From positions 112,660-176,659 of the forward strand of contig CAZIFC010000003.1 of assembly GCA_964538355.1 (NCBI GenBank): a stretch of DNA of 64,000 bases, written 5' to 3'. This document shows positions 1 through 8,600 of the stretch, piece by piece (within the stretch, counting starts at the first letter, position 1; each line of letters starts with the position of its first letter). The position numbers were made by a program, and so were the translations under genes. Source of the stretch: Bilophila sp964538355. Its GTDB lineage: Bacteria; Desulfobacterota; Desulfovibrionia; Desulfovibrionales; Desulfovibrionaceae. The notes beneath the pieces were generated by a model that was not told the DNA's origin, made no database searches, and was given only the letters and a program-made list of their open reading frames with translations.

Positions 1-539
1 GGAAGCTCCAGCCCCGGCAACAGGCGCGTCAGCCGCACGATGTTCCACGGCAGGAAATAGCGCAAGTAGGCCGAAACGTAGCGCGGTGCGCTCCAGTAGG
101 AGCGTCCAAGCCCGCTGCGCTCATAGGTGAGCATGGCGGACAGGTCGCGTATGGCTTCGGGCAGATCGGCGCGATGGTTGCGCGACAGCGGCATCACGGC
201 GTCCAGAGCCTTCGGCAGCAGGGCCAGGGCCTTGCGGCAGAAAGGGTCCAGCGCGGAGAACAGCGGGCGGCACAGGGGATGTCCAGCCACGCGCTTCACC
301 TCGGGAGCGGGATTTGCCGGGCGGCTATCCCGCCGCTCCAGACGATCCAGACGATCGGGGCGTTCGGGGCGTTCGCGGAAAGGCCGGTGCTCGCCGGGTC
401 TGGTGGGACGTTCTCCGGGACGGCGTTCCTGACGGGCGGCGGGACGCTTGTCCGCCGGGGCACGGGACGGGGAACGCGGGGCCTCCTTTTCGGAAGTCCC
501 CGCGTTGCCCTTGCGTTTTGGGGTAGAGGGCTGACTCAC
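1..539 (-). CDS. Rsm22-like SAM-dependent methyltransferase, N-terminal part (partial at window edge)
   Basis: An open frame on the minus strand runs from a GTG at 539 to the window edge (about 179 codons) without a stop. The GTG overlaps the TGA of pgk in a GTGA junction, which suggests translational coupling. The first 80 or so residues are a disordered Arg/Pro-rich tail. They are followed by a helical segment containing LPEAIRDLSAMLTYER and then YVSAYLRYFLPWNIVRLTRL. That pattern resembles the start of bacterial proteins of the Rsm22 family, which are ribosomal small-subunit-linked methyltransferases. The catalytic SAM-binding part lies outside the window, so the family call is tentative, but the reading frame is well supported by codon use. 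Confidence 0.6.
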   Translation of the reverse strand, partial: MSQPSTPKRKGNAGTSEKEAPRSPSRAPADKRPAARQERRPGERPTRPGEHRPFRERPERPDRLDRLERRDSRPANPAPEVKRVAGHPLCRPLFSALDPFCRKALALLPKALDAVMPLSRNHRADLPEAIRDLSAMLTYERSGLGRSYWSAPRYVSAYLRYFLPWNIVRLTRLLPGLEL

Positions 540-1714
540 GATGCCGCACGCGCCTCAAGAGCGGCGACCGCCGGCAGAGTCTTGCCTTCCAGCACTTCAA
601 GGAACGCTCCGCCCGCGGTGGAAATATAGTCCACCTGACTGGCGCAGCCGTACTTTTCAAGAGCCGCAATGCTGTCGCCGCCGCCGGTGACCGTGTAGGC
701 GGAAGTTTCCGCAACGGCCCTGGCGATGGCTTCCGTGCCCTTGCCGAACTGGTCGATTTCAAACGCACCCACGGGGCCGTTCCAGACCACGGTTCCGGCC
801 TCGGCAATGAGCTGCCCGTAGAGCTGCGCCGTAGCAGGCCCGATATCAAGGATCATGTCATCAGGCCGCACATCCTCAACCTTGAGGGTGGTCGCCGCAG
901 CGTGTTCGCTGAACTCGGTTCCGACAACCACGTCAACGGGCATGGGGATGGCTGCGCCGCGTTCCCTGGCTTCTTCCATGATTTTGGCGGCGGATTCGAC
1001 CAGATCGGGTTCGTAGAGGGACTTGCCCACTTCGTAGCCGGCGGCCTTCAGGAAGGTGTTGGCGATGCCGCCGCCCACGATCAGGCGATCCACGCGCCTG
1101 GAAAGGTTGTTCAGGACTTCAAGCTTGGTCGAAACCTTGGAGCCGCCGATGATCGCCAGCAGCGGATGCTTGGGCGCGTGCAGGATGCGGGTTACGGCTT
1201 CAAGCTCCGCAGCCATGAGCAGCCCCACGCAGGCAACCTTGGCAAAACGGATGGCCCCTTCGGTGGAGGCCTGCGCCCGGTGGGCCGTGGCAAAGGCATC
1301 CATGACATAGATGTCGCCGAGGGCGGCGAGCTTGCGGGCCAGCTCTTCATTATTCTTCTTTTCGCCCTTGTTGAAGCGCACGTTTTCGCACAGGACGCAT
1401 TCGCCGGGCTTGACGGTGACGCCGTCCAGATACTCCTTTTCAAGGCGAACCGGAACGCCGAGCAGCTCCTCAAGACGCTTCGCCACGGGCGCGAGGGAAG
1501 CCTCTTCGGAGTAAACGCCCTCTTCGGGGCGTCCAAGATGTGAAAGCACAATAATGCCGGCACCTTTTTCCAACGCCAGCTTCAGGGACGGAATCGCCGC
1601 CCGGATGCGCTTGTCGCTGGTAATTTTCCCTTCCTTGACCGGGACATTGAGGTCTTCACGAAATACAACAGTCTTTCCCTGCATATCAAGGTCGGACATG
1701 AGACGTACGTTCAT
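536..1714 (-). CDS. pgk: Phosphoglycerate kinase
   Basis: This cytosolic glycolytic/gluconeogenic enzyme interconverts 1,3-bisphosphoglycerate + ADP and 3-phosphoglycerate + ATP. The 392-residue length is normal. The N-terminal substrate-binding motif FREDLNVPVKEGKI, the central IIGGSKVSTKLEVL and the C-terminal nucleotide-binding GGGDSIAAL are all present. A clear ribosome binding site (GGAGGA, reading the minus strand) precedes the ATG at 1714. It lies 87 bases after the ASKHA gene and overlaps the next gene by 4 bases, so it is probably third in a four-gene operon (cca, ASKHA, pgk, rsm22-like). Confidence 0.97.
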   Translation of the reverse strand: MNVRLMSDLDMQGKTVVFREDLNVPVKEGKITSDKRIRAAIPSLKLALEKGAGIIVLSHLGRPEEGVYSEEASLAPVAKRLEELLGVPVRLEKEYLDGVTVKPGECVLCENVRFNKGEKKNNEELARKLAALGDIYVMDAFATAHRAQASTEGAIRFAKVACVGLLMAAELEAVTRILHAPKHPLLAIIGGSKVSTKLEVLNNLSRRVDRLIVGGGIANTFLKAAGYEVGKSLYEPDLVESAAKIMEEARERGAAIPMPVDVVVGTEFSEHAAATTLKVEDVRPDDMILDIGPATAQLYGQLIAEAGTVVWNGPVGAFEIDQFGKGTEAIARAVAETSAYTVTGGGDSIAALEKYGCASQVDYISTAGGAFLEVLEGKTLPAVAALEARAAS

Positions 1715-1801
1715 CGTTCTCCTCCTGAAAAAGAGGTTGCGCTACAGGTGTTGAATAAGGAGCCAATGCCACAAAACAAGGTTTCTTGCAAACGGCACAG
1801 C

Positions 1802-3334
1802 CTATCCGAAGGCCATATGCCGCATGTACAGGGCCGTAAAATCGGGGCGGGCCGTCAGGTCCACCAGAACACAGCCTTCACTCCAGCGGACCAGTCGGTC
1901 ACGAAGTTCCGGCCTGCCCAGCAGCAGGGCCGCACCGCGCAGAGACGTGTTCCCCGCCGCAACCGTGCGTGCCCCAAGCCCCTGTGGAAGAAAGCCCAAC
2001 TGTTCCAGTGCCCCGTCCGGAACATGCTCGCCCAAGGCTCCGCCAAGGCAGATCTTCGCCAGCTCCCGGCTTTCCAGTCCCGCCGCCGCCAGCAATGCCT
2101 CCAGAGCCAGCGAAAACGCCGCCTTGACCTTGAGGATTTCCTCAACGTCGGCTGCGGCAAGCTCCATGCCTCCGGGCAGGGGCAGGCTCCATCCCGAATC
2201 CGAACGCCGAACCGTACGCAGGAGCCGTACCGCCAGCGGCGACGCACCATGTTCAGCCAGCCTCCCCGAGGCATCTATGAAACCGATCCGTAACAAAATA
2301 TCGAGCAGGGAAAGATACCCCGTGCCGCATATGCGGCGCGGCTCCGCACCACCGATAACGGCAGGCAAAAGCCCCATCGGTCCAAGCCGGAACCCCGAGA
2401 TGCTGCCCGTGTCCGCCACACCGCCGTACCGCAGGCCAATGCCTTCCAGCGAAGGCCCGAGCGGAACGCTGGCTATGAACGAACGCTCCGCATCCACGGC
2501 AAGCACAAATTCGCCATTCGTTCCCAGATCGGCAAGCAGGAAAGGAAACTGCGGTTTTTCCCCGTACAGGAGCGTCGCCATGCCCGCACTGAGATCGCCG
2601 CCCACGAACGGGGCTGGCTGGGGCGGTATCCAGACGGGAGGCAGATCGGGAATCGCCACGCTGCGGCCTCCCGGCTCCGTCAGCCGATACGGTGCGGCGC
2701 ACAGGCCGGTGACATCCCGATCCAGCAGAATGGAGGTCATCGCGGTATTCCCGGCAACGCACAGCTCCTCCACCGAAACCCCGACCTCTTCGAGTATCCG
2801 CCGCAGGAACCGAACGACCAGACGGCACAGACGGGTACGCCCGGCCTGATTGGTTGAGGCGGCAAGCCGTGAAACCACATCACTGCCCGCCCCCATCTGC
2901 GGATTCAGGGCCTGCCCGGAAGCGACAGCCTGCCCCGCCCCGTCCAGAAGCTGCCAATGAATGGATGTCGTTCCCAGATCCACCGCCAGCCGATAAGGCC
3001 CCGCGCCCTCGGCAATCATGGCCCGCGTCCGCTTTTCGGCAGGGGGAGGCGGAAGCTCCACGGACATGCCGGGGGCAGCCGCATGACGGCAGGCAAGCCG
3101 CCAGCCCTCGCGCACGGCCCTGTCTCCGAGGATTTCCCAGTCCGCGCCGCACGGTTCCGGCATCCCGTCCCAAAACCGGACCCGGCACGCGCCGCACCGA
3201 CCAAGCCCGGAACACAACGCCGGAGGAGGCAGTTCGCCGGACAGCCAGAGGGCGGCGGCAAGCGATTGCCCGCCTTCGGGCATGAGAAGGTGTTCCACCC
3301 CGGATGCTTCCCGGACAAGAATGCCGTCAGCCAT
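1802..3334 (-). CDS. ASKHA-domain protein with N-terminal 2Fe-2S ferredoxin (corrinoid-activation, RACo type)
   Basis: 510 residues. The N-terminal domain has the plant-type 2Fe-2S cysteine pattern C41, C47, C50 (CSGLGRCGAC) and C82. After a linker comes an actin/sugar-kinase/Hsp70-like ATPase domain with DLGTTSIHW near residue 119, ADLGTNGEF and a late GGALGEH. Proteins of this build (DUF4445, RACo/RamA class) use ATP to drive reductive activation of corrinoid proteins in methyltransferase systems. No corrinoid protein or methyltransferase is encoded nearby, so the partner is unknown. The start at 3334 is chosen because AGGAG precedes it. A longer in-frame extension exists but lies inside cca. 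The gene overlaps the end of cca by 8 bases. Confidence 0.85.
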   Translation of the reverse strand: MADGILVREASGVEHLLMPEGGQSLAAALWLSGELPPPALCSGLGRCGACRVRFWDGMPEPCGADWEILGDRAVREGWRLACRHAAAPGMSVELPPPPAEKRTRAMIAEGAGPYRLAVDLGTTSIHWQLLDGAGQAVASGQALNPQMGAGSDVVSRLAASTNQAGRTRLCRLVVRFLRRILEEVGVSVEELCVAGNTAMTSILLDRDVTGLCAAPYRLTEPGGRSVAIPDLPPVWIPPQPAPFVGGDLSAGMATLLYGEKPQFPFLLADLGTNGEFVLAVDAERSFIASVPLGPSLEGIGLRYGGVADTGSISGFRLGPMGLLPAVIGGAEPRRICGTGYLSLLDILLRIGFIDASGRLAEHGASPLAVRLLRTVRRSDSGWSLPLPGGMELAAADVEEILKVKAAFSLALEALLAAAGLESRELAKICLGGALGEHVPDGALEQLGFLPQGLGARTVAAGNTSLRGAALLLGRPELRDRLVRWSEGCVLVDLTARPDFTALYMRHMAFG

Positions 3335-4487
3335 TGCGTTGCTCCTGTTTTCGCTTCGCCATATGCGCGGCAAGGGCCTGACACCGCATGGCCCGAAGCC
3401 GCTGCCCGGACTCCCTGCCCAGATTCCGCCACTCTTCCGGCAGGGAAACGCCAAGCAGAACCTTGAGATCTTCCCGCACCATCGGGCGCAGCGTTCGTCC
3501 GCTGTCGGCTTCCGCCAATGCCCAGAACGGGCTGTCCAGCCCGGCGTTATGGACCTGCATGAGCAGATCGCACCGGGTTCCGGCCCGCAGGGTTTCATAG
3601 ATGCCGGCCTTCATGTGCAGCTGGGAGGCCAGCATCCCGGCGGAAACATACCGCGAGGGCATGGCAAGCCGCAGGGCCATCTGCCCGGCAGGTTCGACGC
3701 CCCGCTGCTCGTGTCCGTAATGGTGCGGCAGCTTTGCCGAATCCGTGAAGAGTTTGCCGAGATCGTGGCAGAGGGCCATCCAGACGCGCAACGGGTCCCC
3801 GGCCGAGGCGTCCATCACATCCATGAGGTGCTCCAGAACGGAACCGGAGTGATACGGCGCAGGGCCAGCAGGAATGTCCCCAGCCTGCGCCAGCTCCTGA
3901 AACCACGGCGAGAGGCAACCGCCCTCCGCCAGAACGGACAGCCAGCGCGAAGGCCTGGGAGAGGCCAGAGCCTTCATGAATTCCCGTTCCACCCGCTCGG
4001 CGGGGATGGACTCCAGCAAGCCGGCGGCCGCCACGGAACGCATTTGGCTCACGGCCTCGGGATGGACGGAAAAGGCGGGAAGCTCGCACGCCATCCGCGC
4101 CACCCGAAAGACGCGGACCGGTTCGTCACAAAAACTTGTCAAGGAGGCGGGCCGCAAGACTCCCGCTCGAAGATCCGCAAGCGCGTCAGGATGCCCGTAC
4201 AGCTTCCCGTCCCGATCCTCGGCAAACGCGTTGATCGTCAGATCCCGCCGCCGCATGTCCGCTTCGAGGGTTCCTTCCAGAGGCATAAATTCCTGACCGC
4301 GGAGCAAAAGGACGGAAACGCTCCTTCCCACCTTGCGGGCTTCGGGATTCCGCTGTAGAAACGTGGCTTCATCCGCCTCAAACGCAAAATCATATTCCCG
4401 CGGCGTCCGCCCAAGCAGACGATCCCGCACCGCCCCACCTACCAGATAGACGGGAATTCCGCCCGTTTCAGGCCACACTATCGCCAT
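3327..4487 (-). CDS. cca: CCA tRNA nucleotidyltransferase / poly(A) polymerase family protein
   Basis: 386 residues. The class II nucleotidyltransferase head has YLVGGAVRDRLLG (residues 14-26), followed by PREYDFAFEAD where family members usually carry a DxD pair. Here the first acidic position is Glu31 and the second Asp33. RRRDLTINAF matches the second conserved block, and DEPVRVFRVARM fits the base-recognition region. An HD-type phosphohydrolase domain follows (HSGSVLEHLMDVMD, then CHDLGK). It probably adds or repairs the 3' CCA of tRNAs. A poly(A) polymerase role cannot be excluded by motif alone. First gene of the minus-strand operon. Its ATG overlaps head-to-head with that of the biotin ligase (CATG). 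Confidence 0.9.
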   Translation of the reverse strand: MAIVWPETGGIPVYLVGGAVRDRLLGRTPREYDFAFEADEATFLQRNPEARKVGRSVSVLLLRGQEFMPLEGTLEADMRRRDLTINAFAEDRDGKLYGHPDALADLRAGVLRPASLTSFCDEPVRVFRVARMACELPAFSVHPEAVSQMRSVAAAGLLESIPAERVEREFMKALASPRPSRWLSVLAEGGCLSPWFQELAQAGDIPAGPAPYHSGSVLEHLMDVMDASAGDPLRVWMALCHDLGKLFTDSAKLPHHYGHEQRGVEPAGQMALRLAMPSRYVSAGMLASQLHMKAGIYETLRAGTRCDLLMQVHNAGLDSPFWALAEADSGRTLRPMVREDLKVLLGVSLPEEWRNLGRESGQRLRAMRCQALAAHMAKRKQEQRNG

Positions 4488-5550
4488 GATTCACGACCCT
4501 ACCTTTCGTCTCCACGGCACCCTGCGCCTGCTGCACCGGGGCGTTGTTTCCGAACGCCCTCCGCACGGCCGCCTTGCCGAACCCTTTTCCGCCGTACAGG
4601 CCGCCGGTTCCGCCCTGTGGCGGGGCCTGCCCGAAGCATCCCTTGCCGAGCCTCCCACGGAAACGCCCTGCCCCTACCTTGAACAGTTTCTGGGCGCGGC
4701 GGCGGACGCAACGCCTGAAGAGTCCGCAAAAACCGCCAGCATTCCCGGCCCAGTGTATCTGTGCGGCCCTGCTACTTCAAGCATGGATGTGGCCCGCGTT
4801 CTTGCCGCGAGCGGACAGCTCCCTGTCTGGGGCAGCGTTCTCGCCCTCAGCCAGAGCAGCGGGCGGGGCCAGCTCGGACGCAACTGGGTTTCTCCAGAAG
4901 GCAACATCTATGCCGCGCTCCGCCTGCCGGAGCGTCACCCCTTCACCGGAACCGCCGCAGCTCCGGCTATCGGGGGGCTTATCGCGGAATCGCTCTCCGG
5001 TCTGGGCTTTGACGTACACATGAAATGGCCAAACGATCTGCTGCAACGGGACGCCTCTGTTGCCGAAGGCTGGAGCAAGGTCGGCGGAATCCTTCTGGAA
5101 GAACGCCCCCTCCCCCGCCGGGACAACGCCCCGCCCGAGAGCCTGCTCATGGCGGGCATAGGGCTGAACCTCGTCTCCTCCCCCGCCGCCGAGCTTATGC
5201 GGGCACAGCGCGCCGTCCCCGCCGGGACGCTTTCCGCTCCGCAAAAAGCCGTTTCCATCCCGCTTTCCGCCGCGGGATTATGGATGCGACTTGTGAGCCG
5301 CATATTTTTCTGTTATGTCGAAGAGATTGACGCCAAGGGGAAAAACGCCTGGCGTTCACTCGCTGAACGCCGCCTTGCCTTCCTCGGTCAAACGGTTCTT
5401 CTCACGGACGGGCCCGACGAGCGGGAACGCCACACAGGTATTCTTGAAGGGCTGGATGATTTCGGAGGGTTGCTCCTGCGAAATCGCGAAGGAACGAACA
5501 GCTTCCTTTCCGGCAGCCTCCAGTTGAACCACCCTCCCATGCAGCCGTGA
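4486..5550 (+). CDS. birA: Biotin--[biotin carboxyl carrier protein] ligase (no HTH domain)
   Basis: 354 residues. The catalytic core contains SQSSGRGQLGRNW (124-134), KWPNDLL (180-186) and KVGGILLEE (198-206), the motifs that make biotinyl-AMP and transfer biotin to lysine. The first ~95 residues are an extension with no recognisable helix-turn-helix, so this is a monofunctional ligase, not a BirA repressor. It sits 146 bases before a biotin-dependent pyruvate carboxylase, which is the likely substrate. The ATG overlaps the divergent cca start codon and has no clear ribosome binding site, so the true start may be one of the downstream GTG codons. Confidence 0.88.
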   Translation: MIHDPTFRLHGTLRLLHRGVVSERPPHGRLAEPFSAVQAAGSALWRGLPEASLAEPPTETPCPYLEQFLGAAADATPEESAKTASIPGPVYLCGPATSSMDVARVLAASGQLPVWGSVLALSQSSGRGQLGRNWVSPEGNIYAALRLPERHPFTGTAAAPAIGGLIAESLSGLGFDVHMKWPNDLLQRDASVAEGWSKVGGILLEERPLPRRDNAPPESLLMAGIGLNLVSSPAAELMRAQRAVPAGTLSAPQKAVSIPLSAAGLWMRLVSRIFFCYVEEIDAKGKNAWRSLAERRLAFLGQTVLLTDGPDERERHTGILEGLDDFGGLLLRNREGTNSFLSGSLQLNHPPMQP

Positions 5551-5696
5551 CGCAACGCGCCATGCGCGGTGCCGGGAGCGTCCCTGCCCTTTGCAGGAAC
5601 GAAGTACAGGTGTCCCCGATGCCGTTTCGGGGTGCTTCCTGAACAGGACCGACTCTGGTCGGATCTAAACATTTCTTCATCGAAAAGGTTGAAAGC

Positions 5697-8600
5697 ATGG
5701 CCGCCAAGACGTTTGAACAGGTACTGGACGAAGTTCGGGGCAAGCCCATACTCGTAGCCAACCGGGGCATTCCGGCACGTCGAATCTGCCGGGCCATCCG
5801 TGAGCGGTTCGCCGCAGTGCCCGTCATAACCGCCACCGACATCGACAAGGCCGCTCCGGCAGCTTCCTCTGCACAGGAACTGCTTCTGCTCGGTTCCGAT
5901 CCGCGTGCCTACCTCGATCTCGATCTCATCATCGCCAAGGCGAAGCAGCGCGGCATCATCGCCATTCATCCCGGATGGGGCTTCGCGTCGGAAGACGAAC
6001 GCTTCCCCCAGAAGTGTGAAGAGGCGGGCATCACCTTCATCGGCTCCAAGGCCGACTCCATGAACCTGCTCGGCAACAAGGTGCAGGTCCGCAAGATTGC
6101 CAAGCGGCTCGGCATCCCCGTTGTGCCCGGCTCCGAAGGCGCGGTGGACGTGCCCGCAGCCCGCAAGGTCGTCGACGAAATCACCCTCCCCATCATGCTC
6201 AAGGCTGAAGGTGGTGGCGGTGGTCGCGGCATTTTCCTTGTTCGTGAAAAAAGCGAACTGGAAGATGCCTTTTTTAAGGCCTCGGCCATGGCTCAGGCCT
6301 CCTTCGGCAACCCGCGCCTGTACGTCGAAAAGTATCTGGAATCGGTGCGCCACATCGAAATTCAGGTCATCGCCGACCAGCACGGCAACGTTTTTGCCTT
6401 TGACGAACGCGACTGCTCCGTGCAGCGCAACCACCAGAAGCTCGTGGAAGTCACCCCGTCCCCGTGGCCGGGCATCACGCCCGAACTGCGCGAACGCCTC
6501 AAGGAATACTCCCGCATGCTGGTTCGCGAGGTGGGCTACTACTCCCTCGCCACGGTGGAATTTCTCGTTACCCCGCAGGGCGAGCCTTTCCTTATTGAAG
6601 TCAACACCCGCCTCCAGGTCGAACACGGCATCACCGAAAGCCGCTACGGCGTTGACCTTGTCGAAGAACAGATCGCCGTGGCCTTTGGTGCGGAACTCCG
6701 CCTCACCGAAGAGAATACCAAGCCGTCCCACGTTGCCATGCAGGTTCGCATCAACTGCGAAGATCCGCAGAACAACTTTGCCCCGAATTCCGGCCTGATC
6801 ACCCGTTATGTGTCGCCCGGCGGTCCCGGCGTGCGTATCGACTCCAACCTCTCGAACGGCTACGAATTCCCCCCGAACTACGACTCCGCCGGCTCGCTCC
6901 TCATCGCATACGGGCGCGACTGGCAGAAAGTGCTCGGCATCATGGACCGCGCCCTTACCGAGTACATGGTCGGCGGCGTAAAGACCACTATTCCTTTCTT
7001 CCGGCAGGTCATCAAGCATCCCGCGTTCAAGGCGGGCATGTTCGACACGGGCTTCATCCCCTCCGCGCCGGAACTCATGATGTACGCCGACGTCGCGCCG
7101 GAAAGCGAACGCCTCGCCAAGCTCATTGCCGAAATCTCGGCCAAGGGATTCAATCCCCATGTCCAGCTCGGCGAGTACCGCTCGCACACGACGCCCCGCC
7201 TGCCGCGTCAGGAAGTGGTGCTGCCTCCGCTTTCGACCAGGCTCCGCAAGGAGCCTTCGCCCTACCCGCACGGCGATCGCGTGGCCCTGCTCGACTACGT
7301 CCGCGACAGCAACCGCATCCACTTCACCGACACGACCACCCGTGACAGCACCCAGTCCAACAGCGGCAACCGCTTCCGCCTTGCCGAGGACCGGCTCGTC
7401 GGACCCTATCTGGACAACTGCGGCTTCTTCTCGCTGGAAAGCGGCGGCGGCGCACACTTCCATGTCGCCATGATGGCGAACATGACCTACCCCTTCTCCG
7501 AAGCGAAGGAATGGAACAAGTTTGCCCCGAAGACCCTGAAGCAGATCCTGATCCGCTCCACCAACGTGCTCGGGTACAGCCCCCAGCCCAAGAATCTGAT
7601 GCAGCTCACCGGCGAAATGATCTGCGACAACTTCCAGATCATCCGCTGCTTCGACTTCCTGAACCATATCGACAACATGCGCCCGTTTGCCGAAGTCGCC
7701 CTGAACCGCAGGGATGTCGTCTTCGAACCCGCCATTTCCATGTCGTGGGCCAAGGGCTTCAGCGTCGAGCATTACCTTGATGTGGCTGAAAACGTCCTTG
7801 CCGTGTGCGGCGATGTCGCCGGCATGAGCCAGAAGGAAGTCTCCCGCCACCTGATCCTCGGCCTCAAGGACATGGCAGGCGTGTGCCCGCCCCGCTTCAT
7901 CACCGAAGTGGTCGAAGCCCTTCGCAAGCGTTGGCCCGAACTCGTGCTGCACTACCACCGCCACATGACCGACGGCCTGTTTGTTCCCTCCGTGGGTGCT
8001 GCCGCCAAGGCCGGCGTGCAGATTGTGGATACCAACCTCGGCGCGTGCGTCCGCAGCTACGGGCAGGGCGACACCCTCGCCACCGCCGCCTACATGGAAG
8101 GCGAACTCGGACTCCAGACCGGCCTGAACAAGGACATGATCCGCAGCGCGAACTTTGTGCTCAAGCAGGTCATTCCTTATTATGATCGCTACTGCGCGCC
8201 CTACTTCCAGGGTATCGACCATGACGTGACCGAACACGCCATGCCGGGCGGCGCGACCTCCTCGTCCCAGGAAGGCGCACTGAAGCAGGGCTACATCCAC
8301 CTGCTGCCCTACATGCTCAAGTTCCTCGCCGGAACCCGCAAGATCGTCCGCTACCATGACGTGACGCCCGGTTCCCAGATCACCTGGAACACCGCGTTCC
8401 TCGCCGTGACCGGAGCCTACAAGCGCGGCGGCGAAGAAGAAGTGAAGTACCTGCTCGGCGTGCTCGACCGCGTCAACGACGTGCCCGAGTCCGAACTCAG
8501 CGAAGGAACCCGCGACGCCCGCCTTGCCCTCTATCAGGACTGCAACGACGCGTTCCGCAACCTGCTGCTGGGCAAGTTCGGCAAACTTCCTCTGGGCTTC

